Under the pieces are notes generated by a model. The model did not search any database. It saw only the letters and a list, made by a program, of their open reading frames with translations, and was not told where the DNA came from. From contig MHHG01000043.1 in assembly GCA_001805965.1 (NCBI GenBank), positions 1-36,422 of the forward strand: 36,422 nt of DNA, in the 5' to 3' direction. The DNA comes from Omnitrophica WOR_2 bacterium RIFOXYA2_FULL_38_17. Lineage in GTDB: Bacteria; Omnitrophota; Gorgyraeia; Zapsychrales; Zapsychraceae. Positions 1-6,824 of the stretch are shown one piece after another (the first letter of the stretch is position 1; each line of letters begins with the position of its first letter). A program made the translations under genes and the position numbers.

Positions 1-184
1 ATGCCATCATTCCGGTTAAAAGAAATATAACATTAAAGTCAATCGCTTCAATAGCCAATTCGTAACTCAAAGATTTGGTTGCTATCATTGCAAAAGCTCC
101 AAGCATGGCAATGATCGTTTTATCTATTTTTTCAGAAATAATAAAGATGTAGACTACAAAAAATATTAATATTGGTATCAACAT
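1..184 (-). CDS. ArsB/NhaD/CitM (SLC13-like) transporter, N-terminal part only
   Basis: This is the start of an integral membrane ion transporter that runs off the left edge of the window. The visible 61 residues begin MLIPILIFF, a hydrophobic helix. They continue with SEKIDKTIIAMLGAFAMIA and then IDFNVIFLLTGMM. The helix, the SEKIxKT loop, the second helix and the IDFxxIxLLxGMM segment are the usual opening of the ion transporter (IT) superfamily: ArsB, NhaD and citrate/dicarboxylate carriers. The ATG at 182-184 has AAAGG about 10 nt upstream. The frame stays open upstream to 251, so a non-ATG start cannot be excluded. It follows the EIIA/CBS gene by 47 nt on the same strand, which suggests that gene regulates this transporter. 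The ion or substrate cannot be read from this fragment. Confidence 0.75.
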   Translation of the reverse strand, partial: MLIPILIFFVVYIFIISEKIDKTIIAMLGAFAMIATKSLSYELAIEAIDFNVIFLLTGMMA

Positions 185-231
185 GGTATGACGGCCTTTC
201 AAGCTGTTATTTAAAAATTTATTAATACTAT

Positions 232-1152
232 TTAGAAAAAGAGTATCCTGTCAAGGATACAAAATCTATCGATAATCCCTACCAGTTTCTTGTCTTTTGT
301 AACGAATAGTCTTGGATGTTTTTTAGTGGTTAACAAAAAAATTATCTCGATCAATGTCGCATTGTGCTCAACGGTAGCGCAATCTTCTTTTAAATAGTCT
401 TTGACCTTAAGGTTCTTCTGCAATTTAAAGAATTTTTCAAAAGGATCTATGTTCCTTACAAAAGACACAGTGTTAAGTTGTTTAAAGAATTCAGGAACTT
501 CATGGTCAAATATATTGAAGCAGGAAAGCTGTCCCTTCAGACAGTTTTCGTTATCAACAACAGGCAAAACATCTATTTTTTTCAAGTGCATCAACTTAAC
601 GACAGCCTCTATAGAATCATCAAGTTTGGCAAATGTTTTTAATGGCCTCATGATATCCTGGGCTTCAACGATCTTTTTTATGGTTAGTTGTTTATTCTTG
701 AAGATATCAGCCAGCTCAGCAGGTGTTTTGTTCTCAAACAATGACCGTATATTCTCTAGCTCGTTCAAGAACTTGATTATATTTGACATGGCCTTGAGAA
801 TAAGGTACGGCTGATCTTTTGAAGATATCATTAAACAAATAAAGAAAACAGGCTGGTCGTCAAGGCTTTCAAAAGGCAAGTCCTCCTTACAGTACCCCAA
901 AGCTATAACAAAGTCTTTCCATCCATCTATGCGAACATGAGGGAAAGCTCTTCCCTGCCCAAGCCCTGTTGACTGCAGTTCCTCCCTTTGCATTGCTTCT
1001 GCAAATGCTTCCTCTTTTTTGACGTCTCCAGAAGAGCTAGGATGTTTTTCGTAAACCTTGTCGATAAGAAGTTTTATCGCTTCTTGTTTATTTGTTGCTT
1101 TTAGGTCTTTAATGATCAAATCTGGATAAATGTATTGTTCAAAAGCCATCAT
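232..1152 (-). CDS. PTS EIIA-type-2 domain fused to a CBS-domain pair
   Basis: A 306-residue cytoplasmic regulator. Residues about 5-150 are a PTS EIIA domain of the fructose/mannitol/nitrogen (type 2) class. The motif GRAFPH places the phospho-accepting histidine at residue 72, so it can in principle be phosphorylated. Residues about 160-305 hold two CBS motifs (DIMRPLKTFAKLDDSI..VVDNENCLKGQL and VKDYLKEDCATVEHNATL..LVGIIDR), which usually bind adenine nucleotides. No PTS permease or EIIB domain is present, so this is not a sugar phosphotransferase subunit. The immediate neighbours are a CBS protein (3 nt upstream) and an IT-superfamily transporter (47 nt downstream). Control of that transporter by phosphorylation state and nucleotides is the likely role, but this is inferred. 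The SD sequence AAGGA lies in the last codons of the upstream gene, so the two are probably translationally coupled. Confidence 0.85.
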   Translation of the reverse strand: MMAFEQYIYPDLIIKDLKATNKQEAIKLLIDKVYEKHPSSSGDVKKEEAFAEAMQREELQSTGLGQGRAFPHVRIDGWKDFVIALGYCKEDLPFESLDDQPVFFICLMISSKDQPYLILKAMSNIIKFLNELENIRSLFENKTPAELADIFKNKQLTIKKIVEAQDIMRPLKTFAKLDDSIEAVVKLMHLKKIDVLPVVDNENCLKGQLSCFNIFDHEVPEFFKQLNTVSFVRNIDPFEKFFKLQKNLKVKDYLKEDCATVEHNATLIEIIFLLTTKKHPRLFVTKDKKLVGIIDRFCILDRILFF

Positions 1153-1155
1153 AAT

Positions 1156-1635
1156 TTATTCCTTCTCATTGGATCTATAATCCATCAATCGTTTGCCGTC
1201 TGATATGAATTTAATGAACTCTAGAAAGTTGACTTCGCCTGATACCTTTTCATTGTCGTCAATTATTGGGAGTTCATTTACCCTATATTCTAACATGATG
1301 GATATCATGTCAGATAGTTTTGTGTCATTTTTAAGGTATAAATAATCTTTTATCATAATGTCTGAGACCAGTTTTTCGGAAAAGTTGGAAGTGAATTTAT
1401 CAAACATGTCATTGTCTAAATTTTGAAGGTAGGGAAGAATAAGGTCAACAAGGTCATTTAGCCTAACAGAGCCAACAAGCCTTCCCTCATTATCCAACAC
1501 ATATACATGCCTGGTTCTTGGATCTTCGATCATTTTTTTAAATAAAACACCAACTTTTTCATTTGACTTTATTGTTGTTGCATCTTTGACAATGAGATTA
1601 CATATGTCTTTAACAGTCTTTTTAGTGACGTTCAT
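1156..1635 (-). CDS. Stand-alone CBS-domain-pair protein
   Basis: A 159-residue protein made almost entirely of two CBS domains. The first covers residues about 10-65, with VKDATTIKSNEKV and VYVLDNEGRLVGSVRLNDLVD. The second covers about 90-150, with VSDIMIKDYLYLKNDTKL and ELPIIDDNEKVSGEV. Such Bateman modules sense adenosine nucleotides and act on a partner protein. The ATG at 1633-1635 is preceded by GGGAGA about 8 nt upstream. It is the first gene of a three-gene unit with the EIIA/CBS hybrid and the transporter. The layout resembles the MgtE-type CBS regulatory region but without a channel domain. No enzyme domain is visible, so its function is inferred from context. Confidence 0.8.
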   Translation of the reverse strand: MNVTKKTVKDICNLIVKDATTIKSNEKVGVLFKKMIEDPRTRHVYVLDNEGRLVGSVRLNDLVDLILPYLQNLDNDMFDKFTSNFSEKLVSDIMIKDYLYLKNDTKLSDMISIMLEYRVNELPIIDDNEKVSGEVNFLEFIKFISDGKRLMDYRSNEKE

Positions 1636-1736
1636 GTTACATATCTCCCGTGGAACATATATTGTTTCTATAATAAGGCATTGGTTTTGTTTCTTGATTG
1701 TGTGATTTGTGCTAATACTTCTTTTGAAAATCTGAG

Positions 1737-2054
1737 TTATGTAAAATTAATAGAATTAACAGGAGGTGAATGGATACAATCATATTTAAGGTATATTTTA
1801 CTGGACAGGCTAAGAGAAGTAAATTCGGTCTGGAAGATTTTTATAGCAACTTTAAAACAAGGATAATTTGTAATTGACCCTAAAACAGGAATTTCTATAT
1901 CTTTAACGTTTTTATATTTTTCGAGTTCTAAGGAATCGGATTCTTTTATGTTTTCACTATTAATAAAGCTGATTCTTTCAAAAGGCAGCAGTATAAAAAA
2001 AGAAGCAAGAAGAGTGACTACTAACAATATAAATAATAACTGAGATATTTTCAT
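1737..2054 (-). CDS. Short membrane-anchored hypothetical protein, possibly decayed
   Basis: A 105-residue reading frame in the otherwise empty 480-nt gap between gpsA and the CBS gene. Residues 5-24 form one hydrophobic helix (signal anchor), and the rest is a hydrophilic, beta-like tail. The product is not recognised. The C-terminal segment YDCIHSPPVNSI weakly recalls the aromatic-x-HS-x-PV signature of DUF1850 proteins, but the frame stops soon afterwards. It could be a truncated gene. The SD is poor (AAAGATC about 14 nt from the ATG at 2052-2054). It lies 62 nt downstream of gpsA on the same strand. The rest of the gap, 1636-1736 and 2055-2116, shows no other feature. Confidence 0.4.
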   Translation of the reverse strand: MKISQLLFILLVVTLLASFFILLPFERISFINSENIKESDSLELEKYKNVKDIEIPVLGSITNYPCFKVAIKIFQTEFTSLSLSSKIYLKYDCIHSPPVNSINFT

Positions 2055-2116
2055 TTTTTAATAATGGATCTTTATGTTTGTTATGGCTTCAATATTTTCT
2101 TGGTAATTAAACATTC

Positions 2117-3127
2117 TCACTCCGATTTGGTCTTTCGAAGCATCAAATCAGATACGGCTTTATTAGGTGATTTTTTCTTATATATTATGTTATAAACTTC
2201 CTTTGTTATAGGCATGGAAATATCAAGCTTTTGGCTTAGCTTATAAACTGCTTTTACAGTCTCTACCCCTTCAGCTACCATGTCCATAGAAGATAGTATT
2301 TGATCGATTTGACGTCCTTTCCCTAATTTTTCCCCAACGCTACGATTACGGCTCTGAGGGCTCACGCAAGTAGTGACGAGGTCTCCCAAGCCGCTTAATC
2401 CGGGAAATGTCTTTTCTTTTGCCCCAAGCCGAATGCCTAATCTTGACATTTCCGCAAGCCCACGAGTAAGGATCGCTGCTTTTGTATTTGACCCGAATCC
2501 TAAGCCGTCACATACTCCGCAGGCAATAGCAATTATGTTTTTAATGCTGCCGCCAATTTCAACACCTATAATATCCGTGCTTGAATAAATCCTAAAGTTA
2601 GGCGAATTGAATATGCTTTGTAGTTTCTTTGCGGTTTTAAGGTCTTTTGAAGCGATGACTGCTGTGGAAGGCAATCCTTTCGCGACTTCCATTGCAATAG
2701 TCGGGCCTGAAAGAACAGAAACAGAAAGGCCATTCCCCAATTCGCTATGGATGATCTCTGAGATACGAAGCAGTCTTTTTGTATCAATGCCCTTTGTTAT
2801 GCTTAGTATCATTTTTTCAGACAGATCGATTTTTGTGCTTTTTATCTTTTTTACTGTGCTTAAAGTATATTTCGAGGGCATCGCAAAAACAATTAGATCG
2901 CAGTTATCAATGGCGGTTTTTAGGTTGTCAACTATATTTATTTTTCGGGGTATCTTGATCCCAGGCAAAAATTTTCTATTGTAATTATTTTTTCTGATCT
3001 GCTGCAGGTACTGCGGGAAAGGACCCCAAAGGGATACATTATAATTATTTTTGGATAGATGAATGGCAAGTGTCGTTCCCCAGCCCCCATCTCCAATAAC
3101 GGAAATGTTTTTTATTTCTTTAACCAT
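2117..3127 (-). CDS. gpsA: NAD(P)-dependent glycerol-3-phosphate dehydrogenase
   Basis: This enzyme reduces dihydroxyacetone phosphate to sn-glycerol-3-phosphate for phospholipid synthesis in the cytoplasm. The 336-residue product has the N-terminal Rossmann motif GDGGWG (residues 12-17). It also has the conserved ALPS-like MPSKY, SGPTIAMEVAKGLP, GGSIKNIIAIACG (substrate-binding lysine) and SGLGDLVTTC motifs, and its length is normal for the family. The frame is open for 41 more codons upstream, but those lie inside the preceding glycosyltransferase gene. The ATG at 3125-3127 follows a GGAAG ribosome site located in that gene's last codons, with a 4-nt gap between the genes. It is therefore probably co-transcribed with the glycosyltransferase. 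Confidence 0.95.
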   Translation of the reverse strand: MVKEIKNISVIGDGGWGTTLAIHLSKNNYNVSLWGPFPQYLQQIRKNNYNRKFLPGIKIPRKINIVDNLKTAIDNCDLIVFAMPSKYTLSTVKKIKSTKIDLSEKMILSITKGIDTKRLLRISEIIHSELGNGLSVSVLSGPTIAMEVAKGLPSTAVIASKDLKTAKKLQSIFNSPNFRIYSSTDIIGVEIGGSIKNIIAIACGVCDGLGFGSNTKAAILTRGLAEMSRLGIRLGAKEKTFPGLSGLGDLVTTCVSPQSRNRSVGEKLGKGRQIDQILSSMDMVAEGVETVKAVYKLSQKLDISMPITKEVYNIIYKKKSPNKAVSDLMLRKTKSE

Positions 3128-3131
3128 TGCA

Positions 3132-3836
3132 TTACTTCCAGACGAAAATCTCTCTAATGTTTTGATACATATATGCTGCCCCCCAGCGAAGGACTTGGAG
3201 CTTTCGCTCTCCTCCATCTCTTGCGGGTTCGTCTCCTGGGATCTCGGCAATCTTTAATCCACGTTTTGCTGCTCTTATGGATAATAATGGCTCCCAGCTA
3301 ATATTTGTTCCAAACAGCTTTTCTTCAGTTTCGTAGCTCTCATCTTTGTCTAAATCAAGTTCTTTGATCAATTTTGTACTGTAAATACGATAAATAACCA
3401 TAGCATCTGTATAGTGAAAGCCGTGTAGTAAGCTAATTGAAGTTGTAAATAGTTTGTTGCCAAATGCGGTTATAGCATCATCATCATAACTTTTAGCACC
3501 TTGAGCATAACGGGATACTATGACCATGTCATAGCCTTCTTCATATTTTTTTATGCATTCAGGTATTAATTCAGGTATTGAATTACCATCTGGGCTGAAA
3601 GTCAGTATTGCGTCACCAGTGACATGAGGTAAGGCTTCCATATATGCGTGTCGCATACCCTTTTTTTGTTGTATTACTACATCATAGCCTTGCTCTTTTG
3701 CGTACTCTACTGTTCCATCAGTAGACTGGCCGTCAACTACAAGGATTTGATGTACCCAATCCCGGTTAACTTTGGGCATTACCGTTTTCATGCCGTCTAT
3801 TTCATTTAAAGTTGGAACTAACAGGGTTACTTTCAT
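3132..3836 (-). CDS. GT2 family glycosyltransferase (DPM1-like)
   Basis: A soluble 234-residue GT-A fold glycosyltransferase. It opens with LVPTLNEIDGM and then DGQSTDGT (residues 35-42, nucleotide binding). The usual DxDG metal motif is replaced by FSPDGNS (residues 80-86), a variant in which the first Asp is Ser. The rest resembles polyprenyl-phosphate mannosyl/glucosyl transferases, but there are no C-terminal membrane helices. It is the first gene after the tRNA operon terminator-like structure, and gpsA follows 4 nt downstream. Its ribosome site is weak. Donor and acceptor cannot be assigned. Confidence 0.85.
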   Translation of the reverse strand: MKVTLLVPTLNEIDGMKTVMPKVNRDWVHQILVVDGQSTDGTVEYAKEQGYDVVIQQKKGMRHAYMEALPHVTGDAILTFSPDGNSIPELIPECIKKYEEGYDMVIVSRYAQGAKSYDDDAITAFGNKLFTTSISLLHGFHYTDAMVIYRIYSTKLIKELDLDKDESYETEEKLFGTNISWEPLLSIRAAKRGLKIAEIPGDEPARDGGERKLQVLRWGAAYMYQNIREIFVWK

Positions 3837-3860
3837 ATTTGGGTGGCTTTCTTAGAGATT

Positions 3861-3932
3861 AAAATAAAAGCGGGCGATGAGACTCCCTGTCTGCCGACAA
3901 GCAGGGAACTAACGTATCAATCTTGTCCCGCT
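3861..3932 (-). terminator. Composite palindrome after the tRNA operon, likely terminator
   Basis: On the minus strand an outer stem AGCGGG (rc of 3927-3932) / CCCGCT (rc of 3869-3874) encloses a second imperfect palindrome at 3884-3907 with arms TCCCTG/CAGGGA. The outer stem is followed by TTTATTTT (rc of 3861-3868). Stem plus T-rich tail suits termination of the tRNA transcript. It could equally be a structured leader of the glycosyltransferase gene that starts 25 nt further on. Confidence 0.45.
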
Positions 3933-3959
3933 ATGCTAAATTAAAAAAATATTTACAAT

Positions 3960-4033
3960 TGGAGCGAGAGAAGGGAATCGAACCCTCGTATCAAGCTTGG
4001 AAGGCTTGTGTTCTGCCACTGAACTACTCTCGC
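3960..4033 (-). tRNA. tRNA-Gly (anticodon UCC)
   Basis: The gene is 74 nt including an encoded 3' CCA. The acceptor arms GCGAGAG and CTCTCGC pair perfectly. The D-arm has TTCAGTGGCAGAA, the anticodon loop reads CTTCCAA (UCC), and the T-arm has GGTTCGATTCC. It is the last gene of the tRNA operon. Confidence 0.95.
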
Positions 4034-4068
4034 ATATCATAATTCATCTGAATTAACGGGGTAAGACT

Positions 4069-4097
4069 TTTGTGTTCTTCCACTGTACTACGCCCGC
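4069..4097 (-). pseudogene. 5'-half remnant of a tRNA-Gly
   Basis: On the minus strand the sequence starts GCGGGCGTAGTACAGTGG and continues AAGAACACAA. It matches the first 28 nt of the intact tRNA-Gly next door at about 24 positions (acceptor 5' strand and D-arm). The anticodon stem-loop, T-arm and acceptor 3' strand are absent. The acceptor sequence is closer to a usual tRNA-Gly(GCC) than to the UCC copy. It lies between tRNA-Tyr and tRNA-Gly in the same transcript. It cannot fold as a tRNA. Confidence 0.7.
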
Positions 4098-4114
4098 ATA
4101 TTAATATAATTTAA

Positions 4115-4197
4115 TGGGCAGGGCAGGATTCGAACCTGCGAAGCATTGACGCATCAGATTTACAGTCTGACCTCGTTGACCACTTGAGTACCTACCC
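4115..4197 (-). tRNA. tRNA-Tyr (anticodon GUA)
   Basis: A class II tRNA of 83 nt to the discriminator A. The acceptor arms GGGTAGG/CCTGCCC include one T-G wobble. The anticodon arm CAGACTGTAAATCTG gives GUA. There is a long variable arm and the T-loop is GGTTCGAATCC. The 3' CCA is not encoded, unlike in the two flanking tRNAs. Confidence 0.95.
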
Positions 4198-4211
4198 TAA
4201 TTTTCAGAAGT

Positions 4212-4278
4212 AAGTGGTAAGACGTAAGAATTAAGAAATTGTGTATTTCTTGTTAAAGCTTCTTACGGCTTACCACTT
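4212..4278. repeat. 19-bp imperfect inverted repeat inside the tRNA operon
   Basis: The left arm AAGTGGTAAGACGTAAGAA (4212-4230) matches the reverse complement of the right arm at 4260-4278 at 18 of 19 positions. A nested hairpin AAGAAA (4233-4238) / TTTCTT (4246-4251) sits inside. It lies between tRNA-Thr and tRNA-Tyr and would form a long hairpin in the precursor RNA. Its form recalls mobile palindromic (REP/MITE-like) elements. No second copy was noticed in this window. Confidence 0.75.
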
Positions 4279-4283
4279 TTAAA

Positions 4284-4359
4284 TGGAGCTGGCGAGAGGG
4301 ATCGAACCCCCGACCCGCTGATTACAAATCAGCTGCTCTACCAGCTGAGCTACGCCAGC
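4284..4359 (-). tRNA. tRNA-Thr (anticodon UGU)
   Basis: The gene is 76 nt with an encoded CCA. The acceptor arms are GCTGGCG/CGCCAGC, the D-arm is GCTCAGCTGGTAGAGC, the anticodon arm CTGATTTGTAATCAG gives UGU, and the T-arm is GGGGGTTCGATCCCT. It is the first gene of the tRNA operon, about 30 nt after the promoter. Confidence 0.95.
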
Positions 4360-4389
4360 AACAAAATTTATTAGCTCCAGAGAGACTTT

Positions 4390-4418
4390 TTTATACCAGA
4401 TTTTTATTGATATGTAAA
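4390..4418 (-). promoter_or_regulatory. Sigma70-type promoter of the tRNA operon
   Basis: Read on the minus strand: -35 TTTACA (4413-4418), a 17-nt spacer and -10 TATAAA (4390-4395). The expected start is about 25 nt before tRNA-Thr. Spacing is optimal and both boxes are near consensus. Confidence 0.75.
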
Positions 4419-4447
4419 GAGGGAATTTATTATTATTTTAATTTAAT

Positions 4448-4473
4448 AAAAAGGACAAACTAGCTGGTTTGAC
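4448..4473 (-). terminator. Weak hairpin plus T-run after the secreted-protein gene
   Basis: On the minus strand GTCAAAC / GTTTGTC, with one mismatch, flanks a 6-nt loop. The stem is followed by C and TTTTT (4448-4452). It sits about 60 nt after the stop of the 4531-5079 gene and just before the tRNA promoter, a sensible place for a terminator. Confidence 0.4.
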
Positions 4474-4530
4474 AACATAAATAAACGTTCCGGCCTGGTT
4501 CAAGAAAGCCTTTAGCTCCCTTGTTATCGC

Positions 4531-5079
4531 TTATTTAACAGTCATTGTTGTAAATATCCTTTGTAATAAATAATTGTGGGATTCGGATTCTAGCTCAGCT
4601 AAAGATGTCGCTCCCATGGTGATTTTGATCTCAATGCCATTCCTATAAAAAAGAATGGTTCTGATAGGGTTTGTTTTGCCAGAAGGATCGATCGCTTTAA
4701 ATTCAAGTATTTCTGTTCCGCTCATAGTATGGAGCTTGTGCTCAGCAATAGACCTTGTACTGACACTGTTGAATCCATGTTTAAAGCCTTCATAGAAGGT
4801 TGAGCTTTGAAATCTTTGTATTAATTGCTCATCATTTAATTGATCTGAAAGATCTTTATAATCCACATATGTAATTGAAAATGAAAGTTTTTCATTATCA
4901 TTCCAGAACTCTGCCCCATTTGGTATTCGTTTAATATCTTCAAATCCAGGAGGAGGCACAATGCTGAATATACCATTAGAGAAAAGTCTTGAATATTTTC
5001 CTGATTTGATAGCAAATGAATTATTCGCTAATAATAACAATGAAAAAGTTGAAATAGTTAGTATTATAAATCTTTTCAT
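4531..5079 (-). CDS. Secreted hypothetical protein
   Basis: A 182-residue protein with a classical signal peptide. It has KR at the N-terminus, a hydrophobic core at residues 4-18 and a likely cleavage after NNSFA. The mature part is about 160 residues, beta-rich in pattern, with no cysteines or known motif. Segments such as FSIVPPPGFE and a C-terminal LLQRIFTTMTV recall small secreted proteins of the PsbP/DUF1795 kind, but this is only a resemblance. The SD AAAGGAGAG precedes the ATG at 5077-5079 at good spacing. It lies 21 nt downstream of the radical SAM gene and is probably in its transcript. It is exported to the periplasm or outside; its function is unknown. Confidence 0.7.
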   Translation of the reverse strand: MKRFIILTISTFSLLLLANNSFAIKSGKYSRLFSNGIFSIVPPPGFEDIKRIPNGAEFWNDNEKLSFSITYVDYKDLSDQLNDEQLIQRFQSSTFYEGFKHGFNSVSTRSIAEHKLHTMSGTEILEFKAIDPSGKTNPIRTILFYRNGIEIKITMGATSLAELESESHNYLLQRIFTTMTVK

Positions 5080-5100
5080 TTTATCTCTCCTTTTAAGATA

Positions 5101-6744
5101 TTATTTGAGGACTTCTATTCCTGGTATTGTTGGAGCAGTTCTTGGCCTTGTTTTAATAATTGATCCGCTTTTAACTGGTTTTCTGAAATTCAGATCAAAG
5201 CTTTTCGGATCCAATATTTTTGTAGCCCCAGGTATTTTAATATTAAGTTTGGTCAAAACAAATTTTACTATATGATATTGATAATATCTTGCATATGCAA
5301 TATGATCCGGATTTTTTGTTGTTAAGCCAACGAGCACATCTATTAAAAAAGTTATCGAAGAACATATCCAGTTTGGCAGCATTAGAAACAATTTTGGTTT
5401 AAGTTTATGCCGATAGCCTTTAGGTATGACCGGAAGTAATTTAAAGATCAGTTCATATGCTTTATAGGTTTTAAGTTTTTTAGGGTCCTCTATCCTTGAC
5501 CTTCTGTAAAAATCAGCGGATCTCCCCTCGTTTATTATGTCAAATTCTTGTGGGCTGATAGCCTTGTCTGCAAGTGCCTGCAACGTCATTTCTGTTCCGG
5601 GGAAGAAATTGGTCCAGAATGTCTGTATCCTGTAAGGAGTATATTTTGCATAAAGCTCTCTTGCTGTTTCTTGTGCGCTTAATGGTTCATTTGGAAGCCC
5701 GAACATATGATCGACTTTTGGAAGGATCCCGTGCTTTTGCATGGAGATCAAAGCTCTTTCAACATGTATATTTTTGTCATAACGCTTGATCACGGTTTTT
5801 TTATAATTTTCATCCATAGACTGAATTCCAAGCTGAACATGACTGCACCCTCCTTCTTTAAGCCATATAACAATATCCTCATCCATACATGTAGGGTGTG
5901 AAAGGCATTGAAATGGAATGTTTATTTCTTTTTTGTAGTGGTAAAGAAAATCCTTTAACCATTTTTTATTTATAGTAAAGACATCGTCCTCAAATTCTAT
6001 TATTTTTGGAGAGTACCTCGCCTTTGCTATTTTAAGTTCGTAGATAACATGTTCCACGCTTCTATGCCGGACATAATTACCTGGTTTGCAATCAGAAAGA
6101 GTGGCAAAGAAGCTATTAAAGCAATATGTGCAATGGAAAGGGCATCCGCGTGAAGCCATCGTAAAATATATATCTGAAAGGCGCATATGATCTTCCCAAA
6201 TGACCTTATCGAAGATTGGCAGGCTGTCTAGGTCTTGGATAAAGGCTTGTTGGGTACCTCTAATAATATTTTCGTGGCTTTGAGGCCTGTATAAAGTGTT
6301 CACGATAGGCTTATGACAGGATTTCCTTTCAATGCTTCTGAGTATTTCAATAAATGCAGCATCCCCTTCACCTATACATACATAATCTATATGATCGTTT
6401 AATAGCACTTTTTCCTGAAGGATTGAAGCGTGAACACCGCCAAAAATGACCTTAATGTCCGGAAAGATCGATTTTGATTCTTTTGCTATATCCAGCATCC
6501 ATTGGTAAGTGCTTGTGATCGGGGAAAATGCGATAACATCAGGCCTTTGTTTCTTTATAGCAGAAAGGACATCCTTCTTGTCATTTAAAAGTGCAGCAAG
6601 TGCAGAAATATTGAAATTGTATCTATCATTAAAAAGTGCGCTACTGAAAGCAAGATCAACTTTATGCCCTTCCCCTTTTGCAAGAGCAGAAAGTAATCCT
6701 ATTCCTAATTGTTCCCAGCCTAAGCCTACAAAAGTAATTCGCAT
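5101..6744 (-). CDS. B12-binding-domain radical SAM protein
   Basis: A 547-residue enzyme of the cobalamin-binding radical SAM class. Residues about 1-140 form a B12-binding Rossmann domain with RPDVIAFSPITSTYQ, VIFGGVHAS and VCIGEGD. The radical SAM domain carries the cluster motif CPFHCTYC (Cys201, 205, 208). It continues with EFEDDVFTINKKW, QLGIQSMDENY and a long C-terminal region. Family members include methyltransferases and ring-forming enzymes of lipid, hopanoid or secondary metabolism; the substrate cannot be told from sequence. It is divergent from recN across an 80-nt gap. On the minus strand that gap holds a possible -10 TATAAT (rc of 6784-6789) and -35 TATACA (rc of 6807-6812). 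There is no strong SD. Confidence 0.9.
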   Translation of the reverse strand: MRITFVGLGWEQLGIGLLSALAKGEGHKVDLAFSSALFNDRYNFNISALAALLNDKKDVLSAIKKQRPDVIAFSPITSTYQWMLDIAKESKSIFPDIKVIFGGVHASILQEKVLLNDHIDYVCIGEGDAAFIEILRSIERKSCHKPIVNTLYRPQSHENIIRGTQQAFIQDLDSLPIFDKVIWEDHMRLSDIYFTMASRGCPFHCTYCFNSFFATLSDCKPGNYVRHRSVEHVIYELKIAKARYSPKIIEFEDDVFTINKKWLKDFLYHYKKEINIPFQCLSHPTCMDEDIVIWLKEGGCSHVQLGIQSMDENYKKTVIKRYDKNIHVERALISMQKHGILPKVDHMFGLPNEPLSAQETARELYAKYTPYRIQTFWTNFFPGTEMTLQALADKAISPQEFDIINEGRSADFYRRSRIEDPKKLKTYKAYELIFKLLPVIPKGYRHKLKPKLFLMLPNWICSSITFLIDVLVGLTTKNPDHIAYARYYQYHIVKFVLTKLNIKIPGATKILDPKSFDLNFRKPVKSGSIIKTRPRTAPTIPGIEVLK

Positions 6745-6786
6745 TTATTTTCTTAATTTGATAGGAAAAAAAGTTAAAAAATTATT

Positions 6787-6816
6787 ATAACAAGAATATT
6801 AATTTTTGTATATAAT
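6787..6816 (+). promoter_or_regulatory. Promoter of recN, probably giving a leaderless mRNA
   Basis: The -10 TATAAT is at 6811-6816 with a weak -35 ATAACA at 6787-6792 and an 18-nt spacer. The recN ATG begins 9 nt after the -10, so transcription should start at or within 2-3 nt of the ATG. No SD is present. Confidence 0.55.
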
Positions 6817-6824
6817 ACCTTATT

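Noticed and set aside
232..1152. Sugar PTS component
   Set aside because: No EIIB/EIIC domains or sugar genes are nearby, and the CBS fusion points to regulation instead.
1681..1866. Plus-strand 61-codon open frame
   Set aside because: No SD, no recognisable protein features, and opposite to the minus-strand frame of the same gap; probably chance.
3128..3250. Upstream extension of gpsA by 41 codons
   Set aside because: It lies wholly inside the glycosyltransferase gene; the SD and the family start both fit the ATG at 3127.
3960..4359. Integration (att) site for a mobile element at the tRNA genes
   Set aside because: The partial tRNA-Gly copies the 5' end, not the 3' end usual for att duplications, and no integrase is present.
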